Source: JBAPRR01 sp049281195
GTDB taxonomy: Bacteria; Actinomycetota; Acidimicrobiia; Acidimicrobiales; CAVXTF01
Length of the DNA stretch: 29,063 nucleotides
Direction: 5' to 3'
NCBI GenBank assembly: GCA_049281195.1
Contig: JBAPRR010000454.1
Coordinates: 1 to 29,063, forward strand
Shown here: positions 7,336 to 14,478 of the stretch, piece after piece
Numbering within the stretch: the stretch's first letter is position 1
How the letters are laid out: every line of letters starts with the position of its first letter
Program-made: the position numbers and the translations under genes
The notes under the pieces: generated by a model
Told to the model about the DNA's origin: nothing
What the model saw: only the letters and a program-made list of their open reading frames with translations
The model's database searches: none

Positions 7336-8052
7336 TCACTTCCTGAGGTTGTCGATCCCTTGAAGAAGTGCGTTCAGTGCAAATCTGAATTCCAGATCGC
7401 TGTCCTCACCGGCAAGGAGCTCTGCGTTAGCAACAACGTCGGGATAACGATCTGGATCCTGGCTTGCAAAGAGTCTCTGCAGCGCCTTTCGATCCGCAGC
7501 GGTTCCGTTTCGGCGCTGGATCTCCAGCTGAACGCTCGCAACTGTGAAGTGGACGATCGCTAGGTACGCCCGAATGGCCGACTCAGCGTCGAGCCCTGCC
7601 TTGAGAAAGCCGCGCAGAACCCTTTGACGGCCCGCCATCGAATTGGGACCGAGCATCTGCGCTTCGACCATCAGAGGAACGACATTGGTGTGATCGAGCA
7701 AGTGTTCCCTGAACTTGACCGCAAGCCACCGAGCCCGTTCCTGCCATGCAAGACCTGGCGGGGGCTCTTGAGTCCCGAGTGGCTCGAGGAAGCGATCGAC
7801 GACGAGAGCGATGATCTCCTCGCGCGTCGCGACGTGCCGGTAAAGGGACGCGGGGCCGGTTCCAAGCACTTCCGCCAACCGCCGGATGGTGAGTCGTTCC
7901 GCTCCTTCGGCCTCGACAACGGCGAGAGCCTGTTCGATGATCCGTTCGACGGTGAGGCCGTCTTTGCGATTGCGACGCTGGACCGAGCGTTGACCTCGTT
8001 CCAACCACCATGCAGGGGTGCCCGCTACGTCCGCGTCGGGCCTGGTGACCAT
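7336..8052 (-). CDS. TetR-family transcriptional regulator
   Basis: A 238-residue regulator. After a short head (TPAWWLE), DGLTVERIIEQALAVVEAEGAERLTIRRLAEVLGTGPASLYRHVATREEII is a standard TetR DNA-binding domain with the helix-turn-helix near TIRRLAEVLGTGPASLYRHV; the remainder is a helical ligand and dimer domain of the tetracycline-repressor-like C-terminal type. I prefer the ATG at 8052: the longer reading (8091) would put its start codon inside the 15-bp palindrome at 8075-8089, which makes better sense as this protein's operator. It is divergent from the CoA-transferase gene and followed, with one base between, by the FkbM gene. Likely autoregulated; the ligand may be an acyl-CoA, an inference from the neighbour. 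Confidence 0.88.
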   Translation of the reverse strand: MVTRPDADVAGTPAWWLERGQRSVQRRNRKDGLTVERIIEQALAVVEAEGAERLTIRRLAEVLGTGPASLYRHVATREEIIALVVDRFLEPLGTQEPPPGLAWQERARWLAVKFREHLLDHTNVVPLMVEAQMLGPNSMAGRQRVLRGFLKAGLDAESAIRAYLAIVHFTVASVQLEIQRRNGTAADRKALQRLFASQDPDRYPDVVANAELLAGEDSDLEFRFALNALLQGIDNLRK

Positions 8053-8074
8053 GAAACCAAAGGCTACTCGACAC

Positions 8075-8089
8075 GCGAACATTGTTCGC
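8075..8089. promoter_or_regulatory. Perfect 15-bp palindrome, putative TetR operator
   Basis: GCGAACATTGTTCGC is a perfect palindrome (7-1-7) located in the gap between the divergent TetR and CoA-transferase genes. Size, symmetry and place fit a TetR dimer site controlling both directions. It lies 23 bp upstream of the preferred TetR start and 43 bp upstream of the CoA-transferase start. Confidence 0.6.
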
Positions 8090-8132
8090 ATTAGGCTATG
8101 CGATCAGCGTTCGCGTTCGAGAGGAAATGGCC

Positions 8133-9596
8133 ATGAATGACAGTTTGGCGACTGCCAGTGCAAGGACTCATGCGGAGGCGTATCCGTTCAATCCCGGTGA
8201 GCACCTTGGCCGACTCCTCGCTGACGTCGGATTGTCCACTGGCGACACAGGCGGCGCGGTCAGTTTTGCCGGCACCGACCCGATCCTCACGAGCCACCTC
8301 CGGCTCGGATCCTGTATCGGGCTTCCCATCATGGGATGTGCGGTGGCTGCAGTTGCCTTGTGGAAGCTCCGGACCGGCCAGAGCCAAGATCTCGCACTTG
8401 ATCTGAGGCAGGCGGTGCACGGAATAACTCCGCACGCGTTTTGGCACCCCACGCTGAACGGCGAAATGGCACCGCATCCTTTGATAATCGACAACCCCTT
8501 CTTGCTCGACACCTATCGCACAAACGACGGAAGAACAGTGATGATCTCCGCGGTATACCCGCACCAGGTCGCGAAGTGGTGCCGCTTTCTGGATGTTCCG
8601 CCGGACCGCGGTCGCGTATCGGAAGCTGCCGGTAAGTGGGACGCCGCGCCCCTAGAAGATGCTGCAAACAGCGAATCTCTTCCGATATGCATCGTTCGCA
8701 CCCCAGAAGAGTGGGAAACACACCCTCAGGGTCGCTGGCTGGCACAGCAACCCGTCATCACGATGGAAAAGATCGGTGACGCTCCACCGCGACCGCTTTC
8801 TGCCGAACCGCAAAGGCCACTGGACGGGATCCGTGTGCTGTCGTTCACTCATGCCGTTGCTGGGCCGACAGTCGGCCGAACTCTCGCCGAACAGGGCGCC
8901 CAGGTTCTCTGCGCGACGCGCCCGAACGACTACGAGCACGATTTCATTTACTGCGAAGCGAATCTCGGATCCCGCAGCGCGTACATCGATCTGACCACTG
9001 ATAGCGGTAGAACCCGTGCCGATGAGCTGCTCGTGAGTACGGATGTAGTCGTCAACAACCACAGGCACGGAAAGCTGGAGGCGCTGGGCCTGAGCACCGA
9101 TCTGCTTGCGAGCAGATACCCGGGAATCATCTCCGTCTCAGTAACCTGCTACGGACACGGCGGACCTTGGGCCGCGCGTGGAGGCTTCGACATGAACGGG
9201 TCTGCCGCAGCTGGGTTGATGACACTCGAAGGCACGCCCGACCTTCCGAGGCTGCCGGTTACGGGCCTCATCAATGACTTCATAACTGGGTACATGGGTG
9301 CGATTGGTGCCACCGCAGCCATCCGCAGACAGGCAATCGAAGGAGGAAGTTGGTCGGTCAACGTGAGCCTGACCCGTACCGCCATGTGGTACCTGTCGCT
9401 CGGCCTTGTCGACCCTTCAGATGCCGGGAGCACCGAGGAGCATTCGCTACACGAACCTCGGGCTTATGACGCACGTAGCCCACTGGGCGATGTACACGTA
9501 CTGGCACCACCGGTGGATTTTTCCTTGACCCCACCGAGATGGCCGGACCCTCCGTTGGTGCCGCGCGGATCGAGCCGGCCCACCTGGGACTTTTGA
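8133..9596 (+). CDS. CoA-transferase family III (CaiB/BaiF)
   Basis: A 487-residue class III CoA-transferase-like protein, the family that moves CoA between carboxylic acids (formyl-CoA:oxalate, carnitine, bile acid and alpha-methylacyl-CoA racemase relatives). The C-terminal part from LDGIRVLSFTHAVAGPTVGRTLAEQGAQVL is a canonical Rossmann-like start of the family, and GGFDMNGSAAAGLM probably holds the catalytic aspartate. The N-terminal 200 residues (LRLGSCIGLPIMGCAVAAVALWKLRTGQSQDLALDLRQAV) resemble a second, degenerate copy of the core, as in the two-half actinobacterial members. GAGAGGAA precedes the ATG at 8133 with eight-base spacing; an ATG six bases earlier is too close. Likely repressed by the divergent TetR protein. 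The acid substrate is unknown. Confidence 0.87.
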   Translation: MNDSLATASARTHAEAYPFNPGEHLGRLLADVGLSTGDTGGAVSFAGTDPILTSHLRLGSCIGLPIMGCAVAAVALWKLRTGQSQDLALDLRQAVHGITPHAFWHPTLNGEMAPHPLIIDNPFLLDTYRTNDGRTVMISAVYPHQVAKWCRFLDVPPDRGRVSEAAGKWDAAPLEDAANSESLPICIVRTPEEWETHPQGRWLAQQPVITMEKIGDAPPRPLSAEPQRPLDGIRVLSFTHAVAGPTVGRTLAEQGAQVLCATRPNDYEHDFIYCEANLGSRSAYIDLTTDSGRTRADELLVSTDVVVNNHRHGKLEALGLSTDLLASRYPGIISVSVTCYGHGGPWAARGGFDMNGSAAAGLMTLEGTPDLPRLPVTGLINDFITGYMGAIGATAAIRRQAIEGGSWSVNVSLTRTAMWYLSLGLVDPSDAGSTEEHSLHEPRAYDARSPLGDVHVLAPPVDFSLTPPRWPDPPLVPRGSSRPTWDF

Positions 9597-9599
9597 CCT

Positions 9600-9618
9600 T
9601 GGCGGAATAATTCCGCCA
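9600..9618. promoter_or_regulatory. Perfect 19-bp palindrome after the CoA-transferase gene
   Basis: TGGCGGAATAATTCCGCCA is perfectly symmetrical (9-1-9) and begins four bases after the CoA-transferase stop. As RNA it folds to an 8-bp stem with a three-base loop, but no T-run follows; instead GGAGGG, a strong ribosome site, comes directly next. It may be an operator for whatever follows, or a hairpin at the end of the transcript. Confidence 0.45.
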
Positions 9619-9632
9619 GGAGGGTCTGCCAA

Positions 9633-9842
9633 ATGACCACCGCGTCATTCTCGGAGGCACCGCCCGGCCTCGAAGCGGTCCTGGCAAACAGGCAGCGCAT
9701 GTCCCCGGCGGTGGATGAGACTGAAGGGTGGAACCGCTACCGACGGTACGTGAGTTCATGGTTCGCATGGCATGGCCCCCCGAGGTGTGTGTCACCGAGT
9801 TCTGTGTCACATCAACGCACGTCGACCGCACCATCGATATAG
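9633..9842 (+). CDS. Possible 69-residue protein of unknown function
   Basis: A short frame with an ATG preceded by CAGGAGGG at suitable spacing, just downstream of the 19-bp palindrome. It encodes 69 residues with a Trp-rich middle (GWNRYRRYVSSWFAWHG) and a Ser/Thr-rich end, without cysteine pairs, signal peptide or known motif. The good ribosome site is the only support. The later part of the 9597-9897 stretch also contains TGTGTCAC twice (9788-9795 and 9803-9810) and a TATAGT (9838-9843) that could be the -10 box of the peptidase gene. Confidence 0.33.
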   Translation: MTTASFSEAPPGLEAVLANRQRMSPAVDETEGWNRYRRYVSSWFAWHGPPRCVSPSSVSHQRTSTAPSI

Positions 9843-9897
9843 TCCCGGCAGCAGGGGCAGATATTTAAAGGGGCTATCAGAAACCGGAGGGGCAAGT

Positions 9898-10791
9898 ATG
9901 CGTAAACGTTTGAAGCTGTCCGCGATCACTTTAGGAGCGACGATCCTGTTATCGGCCACGGCCTTGGTGGCAGCCATCCCAGCAGCTGCGGGATCCGGCC
10001 AGGCAACCTCGAAGTCTCCGAGCCGCGCTCAGATGGTCGCGGTCGCGAAGGACTACTTGAGCCACATCAACGTATCTGACCCGATGCACCGCATCGGCAC
10101 AGACACCGGTCACGTCACGAACGGGATTACCTCGCTCTCAAGTGGCAACTGGTCGGGATACGCCGACTACAGCAGCACCAAGAACGCATTCAGTGCGGTG
10201 AGCAGTTCGTGGGTGGAGCCGAAAGCCGTAACTTGCGGCTCAGGGATCTCCCTTGCGGCGTTCTGGGTCGGCATCGATGGGATCTCCAACGCCGATCCCA
10301 CCGTTCAGCAGGACGGGACCATCATTGAATGCGACAATGGGTCACTACTCTATGCAGACTGGTGGGAGACCTACCCCGGTAACGCTGTGCAGATCGAGAA
10401 CGACGTGAATCCTGGCGATTCGATATCGGCGAGTGTCACCTACTCGGGCAACAAATACGCCATGTCCGTTACGGACTCGACCCACTCGTCTGACAGTTTC
10501 TCGACATCTCAGCCATGTGGCGCATCGACGTGTGAGAACGAGAGCGCCGAGTGGATCGCTGAGGCACCGTGCTGCAAGTCCGGTAGCAGCGTCTACAACC
10601 TCGTCGACTTCAACAAGTGGAAAACGACGGACGCGGCAACCACCTACGAGGGTTCGTCCGGACCGATAACCGAAGCTCCGAACGGTTACGAGATCACCAT
10701 GGTCGACTCGAGCAACCGGACCATGGCCGCACCTGGCGCTCTTTCGGATGGTGGGACCAAGTTCAAGGTCAAGTGGGCGAGGTCCAACTAA
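9898..10791 (+). CDS. Secreted G1-family (eqolisin) glutamic peptidase
   Basis: A 297-residue exported protein. Residues 1-32 form a signal peptide (MRKRLKLS, hydrophobic core, AIPAAAG). A short pro-region follows, then SGNWSGYADY (82-91) opens the eqolisin beta-sandwich. The expected catalytic dyad is present: glutamine at 137/138 in TVQQDGT and glutamate 218 in SAEWIAEAP. FWVGID at 122-127 is another family mark. Eqolisins are glutamic endopeptidases best known from fungi and active at acid pH; bacterial members are scattered. Four cysteines between 207 and 226 probably form disulphides. The ATG has CGGAGGGG upstream; the longer in-frame reading from 9772 has no signal-peptide logic. It ends directly against the convergent beta-propeller gene. 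Role inferred: extracellular protein degradation in acidic surroundings. Confidence 0.9.
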   Translation: MRKRLKLSAITLGATILLSATALVAAIPAAAGSGQATSKSPSRAQMVAVAKDYLSHINVSDPMHRIGTDTGHVTNGITSLSSGNWSGYADYSSTKNAFSAVSSSWVEPKAVTCGSGISLAAFWVGIDGISNADPTVQQDGTIIECDNGSLLYADWWETYPGNAVQIENDVNPGDSISASVTYSGNKYAMSVTDSTHSSDSFSTSQPCGASTCENESAEWIAEAPCCKSGSSVYNLVDFNKWKTTDAATTYEGSSGPITEAPNGYEITMVDSSNRTMAAPGALSDGGTKFKVKWARSN

Positions 10792-12333
10792 TTATTTTGA
10801 TGTAGACGATCCAAGCGCCGTCTCAGCCTTCAGACCGTCGGTGCTCGGCCAGAAGAATCTGCCGCCGAGTTTGATACCAACGATCGAGGGCTGAGACGGC
10901 GGGAAGATCGTCTGACGTTTGCCTGCCGCATTGCAGCCGAAGTATTGATTCGTACCGGCGCGGTAGTTGGCATAACCACTCCCACTCGGGGCTGTGACTT
11001 TTTCGTCCGGAATGCTGGCGCACCAGTAGACCTGCGTACCTATGTGTGTGACCTTCCCAGTGGTCAGATCGAGCAGCTGGTAGGAGCCGGCCGTCTCGAC
11101 TACGACGTGATCAGCGTCGACGAAGGGGATGTTTCCGTCCATCATCGCTTCGGCGTTCTGGACGGGCACACTCCATTTGATCTTTCCCGTGGTGACATCG
11201 AAGCCCTCGATCTTCAAGGTCAGTCCAGAGAAGTCACTAGCGGAAGTCCCTTTCACAATTCCCGAGAAGTCACAGATGACAGGCGAGGAAAAGATCTCGA
11301 GCGTCCCTTCGCAGTTGTACAGACCCGGGTCGGTCCACTTTGTCTTTCCCGTGGCAATGGAGAACCCCGAGGTCGTCGCTAGACCAGCGTCCCAGGTGTC
11401 ACCTTCCAAACTTGGACTGAGGCTCCCGACATCAAGTCCACCGAACCGGTCAATATTCCAGCCCTCGTTAGCGTTGTCACTCGTCGATCCAAAAATTGAA
11501 GCTGCCGGCCTTGTCCAGAGCACCTGGCCTTTACTGCCTATTTGGACCAGCGTCGTCGTCCCCTGAGCCCATGTTTGGTAGACCAGGGCACCGAGGTTCC
11601 GCTCGACGTTCGGGTCGGTTCGGATCACATCTCCGTTCGTTGTGCTGACTTGAATCAGATCGTTAGATTCGACTGTCTGCCAGGACAGACAGAAGGCATG
11701 TTGACCGCACGGAGTGGGTGAGTCGCCCACGGCACCGTTTCCGTCGAACGTCCACACAACGTGGCCCGTCGCAATATTCACTCCCAGGAGATTGACGAAT
11801 GGGCTGTTCTTCCCAACCGACTGCATGTCTACGACGATGTTCCCGAAGACCGAGGGATCGAAGGCTTGACCGGGTGTCGTCATGGATTGTGAATACGGCA
11901 ATTTCCACAGCACGTCTTCGGTGACGGGATCAATCGACGATAGTTCCAACAAGTGATCAGGCTTGATATCGATGACCAGCAGGCGACCGTCAGCAACAAC
12001 AGGTCCCCCGAGGATCCGAAGTGAGGTCATCCGCGTTGCTGCTATCACGAGCCGCGCTCTGTTCGGTGACGGCGATTTCGGCGAAGACACGCCGAAGAAG
12101 ACCCCTACAGCTACTCCAATCAAGAGTACGAGGGCGAGAGTGACGGGGATCGTCTTGTTAGGTGTTCTCTCTTTCTGCGAACCGGATTGTGCGATGAACG
12201 TAGGTCCAATTCCGTAGTTCGCCGTCGATGACCCGACAGGAGGAGAGGCCGGCGGTGGGGGCGTTGGAGCGGGCACCGCCAGAGGTGGTTCCATCCCGAG
12301 CGCGGGAGGCTGGATCGGATCTTCTTCGCTCAT
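10792..12333 (-). CDS. Membrane-anchored PQQ-like beta-propeller protein
   Basis: A 513-residue protein. Residues 1-60 are a proline-rich cytoplasmic tail, about 62-82 a single membrane segment (IPVTLALVLLIGVAVGVFFGV), and the rest an extracytoplasmic domain with repeated blades marked by TEDVLWKL, TGHVVWTFDG, KGQVLWTRP, TGKTKWTDPG, TGKIKWSVP and TGKVTHIG. This 'x-G-x-x-x-W' pattern is the PQQ-type beta-propeller, used in quinoprotein dehydrogenases but also in BamB-like scaffold proteins; I see no sign that this one binds a cofactor. GAGGAGGG lies about a dozen bases before the ATG. Its stop codon abuts the stop of the eqolisin gene (TAATTA), with no terminator between them. Function unknown. 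Confidence 0.85.
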   Translation of the reverse strand: MSEEDPIQPPALGMEPPLAVPAPTPPPPASPPVGSSTANYGIGPTFIAQSGSQKERTPNKTIPVTLALVLLIGVAVGVFFGVSSPKSPSPNRARLVIAATRMTSLRILGGPVVADGRLLVIDIKPDHLLELSSIDPVTEDVLWKLPYSQSMTTPGQAFDPSVFGNIVVDMQSVGKNSPFVNLLGVNIATGHVVWTFDGNGAVGDSPTPCGQHAFCLSWQTVESNDLIQVSTTNGDVIRTDPNVERNLGALVYQTWAQGTTTLVQIGSKGQVLWTRPAASIFGSTSDNANEGWNIDRFGGLDVGSLSPSLEGDTWDAGLATTSGFSIATGKTKWTDPGLYNCEGTLEIFSSPVICDFSGIVKGTSASDFSGLTLKIEGFDVTTGKIKWSVPVQNAEAMMDGNIPFVDADHVVVETAGSYQLLDLTTGKVTHIGTQVYWCASIPDEKVTAPSGSGYANYRAGTNQYFGCNAAGKRQTIFPPSQPSIVGIKLGGRFFWPSTDGLKAETALGSSTSK

Positions 12334-12517
12334 GACCGCATTGGCCCTCCTCTGGAGTGAGTTCGGCAGGTTCGGCGATCACCTTGAGACTTGCCAGTTC
12401 GTCTAAACGAGCGCCTCTCACGAATAAATCGTCCGATACAAATCTCCGTGGGTAAAACCCGTCAGCGTCGCTGAACCGCCGCTGCGGACACGATCGACCC
12501 TCGGCCAGGGCCGAACG

Positions 12518-13630
12518 TCACAGAAGCTTGAATGCAGTTATCGGCTCCTGAAATCCCTTCAGGGTGAGAGTCTCGAGTTGCTCAAATGCAATGCCGTCGT
12601 CGACACTTCTCCGGGTCCGCTCCGAGACCACGGCTGTGGCGGGTTCTGCGGAGCTCACCAGCCTTGATGCGAGGTTGACGTCAGGCCCGTAGACATCGCC
12701 GAACACCGAGATCACCTCACCGGTAGCCAGGCCGACCCGCACAGGGGGAAGGCGGCCATCCCTCGCCTCGACAAGATTCGAAGCAATCCGGCACGCATCG
12801 GTCGCGTCCTCGGTCACGAACATCACTTCGTCGCCGATCGTTTTGATGATCAGCCCGCGGGCCTTGGTTATGACATCGGCGGTCCACTGGTCGAATTCCA
12901 TCAGCACTGTGGTCAGTTGCCGGACGGACAGGTTGCTCGTTGTCGCGGTGAACCCGACGAGATCGACGAAGCCGACCGTGCGAAGCATCGTGACGGCGGA
13001 TCGCTCTTCGTCGGTTGACCACACTCGCTCGGTTACGGCGACGATCTGTCGCCGAAGGATTGCCTCTAGCGCTTGCATCAAAGCGGGTAAGGATGTATCG
13101 GCAATGTCCGCGTACTGCCTGACAATTTCTGCATATGGTGTTCCGGCGTCGCGATGTGGCAACTGGACCTGGAGACGGAACGCTGCAACAAGAGTTTCTG
13201 CCAGCCGGGTCATGCCGTTTCCCGCAACACGGGCTATCTGCGTCGCGGCTTCGTCGCCCAGAAGACCCGGTATTGTCGCGGTCAGCAGCTCAACCGCCCC
13301 CACTTCGTTCGTTGTGAGAAGGGACTCGGGCGTAGAAGGAAGCCCTGCGATCGTCATCAAACGCTCGACATTCGCCACGTTCGCACCTGACCGATTCGTA
13401 GAATCCAGCAGAGCCTCCCTCCCCCGCGGCCTTAGGATCAGATCGAGCGCGAGCTCACCTAGGTTGGTCGACTCGAGCACCTCGGGTGCAGTTGCCCCGA
13501 GCGAAATTATGTATCGGACCAGCTCACGAAGATCGTCGAGGCTGGTTGTCGAACGGTCCCGGAGGCCTCGCGCGATGAGGTGATCGGCGTCCAACTCTTC
13601 CCCTGTCGTCACGGATCCAGTGTTGCTCAC
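12518..13630 (-). CDS. Class III adenylate/guanylate cyclase with Rv1264-type regulatory half
   Basis: A 370-residue soluble cyclase that would make cAMP. The C-terminal catalytic domain starts near 215: metal aspartates Asp223 (FVDLVGFT) and Asp267 (TIGDEVMF), Lys263 as purine-specifying residue, and Asn319/Arg323 in VNLASR for the transition state. The N-terminal 200 residues, mainly helical (GVAELL-like and GMTRLAETLVAAFRLQ), match the regulatory domain of mycobacterial Rv1264, which inhibits the cyclase at neutral pH and binds fatty acids. The start is GTG without a clear ribosome site; a GTG at codon 7 is an alternative. It is divergent from mgtC with 82 bp between. The pH-sensing role is inferred from the family. 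Confidence 0.88.
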   Translation of the reverse strand: MSNTGSVTTGEELDADHLIARGLRDRSTTSLDDLRELVRYIISLGATAPEVLESTNLGELALDLILRPRGREALLDSTNRSGANVANVERLMTIAGLPSTPESLLTTNEVGAVELLTATIPGLLGDEAATQIARVAGNGMTRLAETLVAAFRLQVQLPHRDAGTPYAEIVRQYADIADTSLPALMQALEAILRRQIVAVTERVWSTDEERSAVTMLRTVGFVDLVGFTATTSNLSVRQLTTVLMEFDQWTADVITKARGLIIKTIGDEVMFVTEDATDACRIASNLVEARDGRLPPVRVGLATGEVISVFGDVYGPDVNLASRLVSSAEPATAVVSERTRRSVDDGIAFEQLETLTLKGFQEPITAFKLL

Positions 13631-13712
13631 CCGAGGGACACGACCGGCGTTTTCGTAAGAGGGGTGACGGTTTCGAGGATGCCGCCAACCTCACGCCGTT
13701 ACCCTTGGACGG

Positions 13713-14465
13713 ATGGTCTCCTTGGTACCGCCTCATTTCGTGGCGACCAGCCTCGCTGGCGAAGGGTGGAAGCAGATAGGTGAACTTGGCCTGGCGCTCC
13801 TTCTGTCTGCTCTCATCGGGATCGAACGCGAGATACGTCAGAAGAGCGCTGGGCTCAGAACCCACACGCTGGTCGGCGTGGGTGCAGCCCTTTTCATGCT
13901 CATCAGCAAGTACGGGTTCAATGACGTCCTCGAGCCCGGCCGTGTCGTCTTGGACCCCTCTCGAGTCGCCGCTCAGATAGTCACGGGCGTCGGGTTCCTC
14001 GGCGCCGGGCTAATTTTCGTAAGGCGTGACTCGGTCCGTGGCCTTACGACTGCGGCATCCATCTGGCTGACCGCAGCGGTAGGGGCTTGCGCGGGCGCCG
14101 GGCTACCAATCCTCGCGGTCGTAACCACGGCCATCTACTTCGTGGTAGCCATCGGATTTGCAGAGATAACCAGGCGACTTCCCCGATCCTCTACGGCCAC
14201 GTCGGTGATCAGGGTTCGATATCCCGACGGTAAGGGAATCCTGCGGCAGCTACTTCAGACCGCGACCGGCCGGGGCTTTGCCATCGAAGACGTTTCGACG
14301 GAGCCGATCGCCACCCCCGGCGGTGGCAAGGAGCACACTGCCCTCGTCGAGGTCACAATGCACATCCACGGCAAGGGTCTGGTCAATGAGCTTGCGGCCG
14401 AACTGTCGGAGATCGAAGGCGTAAGTGCTGTGGTGGCCGGCGATGCAAACGCCGTAACCGACTGA
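13713..14465 (+). CDS. MgtC/SapB family membrane protein
   Basis: A 250-residue protein. Four to five membrane segments are followed by a cytoplasmic C-terminal domain (about 165-250) that looks ACT-like. Signature blocks are LLSALIGIEREIRQKSAGLRTHTLVGVGAALFMLIS (31-65), RVAAQIVTGVGFLGAGLIF (84-102) and VRGLTTAASIWLTAAVGACAGAG (108-130). MgtC proteins support survival in macrophages and in low-magnesium or acid medium by acting on ATP synthase or phosphate transport in the species studied; many environmental copies have no known role. The ATG has only a weak GGACGG before it. It shares a short divergent promoter region with the cyclase gene, so the two may answer to the same signal. Confidence 0.92.
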   Translation: MVSLVPPHFVATSLAGEGWKQIGELGLALLLSALIGIEREIRQKSAGLRTHTLVGVGAALFMLISKYGFNDVLEPGRVVLDPSRVAAQIVTGVGFLGAGLIFVRRDSVRGLTTAASIWLTAAVGACAGAGLPILAVVTTAIYFVVAIGFAEITRRLPRSSTATSVIRVRYPDGKGILRQLLQTATGRGFAIEDVSTEPIATPGGGKEHTALVEVTMHIHGKGLVNELAAELSEIEGVSAVVAGDANAVTD

Positions 14466-14478
14466 GGGGCAAACACAC

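Noticed and set aside
9788..9810. CRP-type cAMP receptor site upstream of the eqolisin gene
   Set aside because: TGTGTCAC occurs twice but as a direct repeat at 15-bp spacing, not as the inverted TGTGA-N6-TCACA needed for a CRP dimer.
12843..13583. Long 246-codon plus-strand frame
   Set aside because: It runs antisense to the cyclase gene, whose motifs are complete; the plus-strand translation is Ser/Arg-rich low-complexity sequence typical of a shadow frame.
14210..14235. GGTTCGATATCC resembling a tRNA T-arm
   Set aside because: It lies within the mgtC coding frame and no acceptor or anticodon arms can be built around it; no tRNA was found anywhere in the window.
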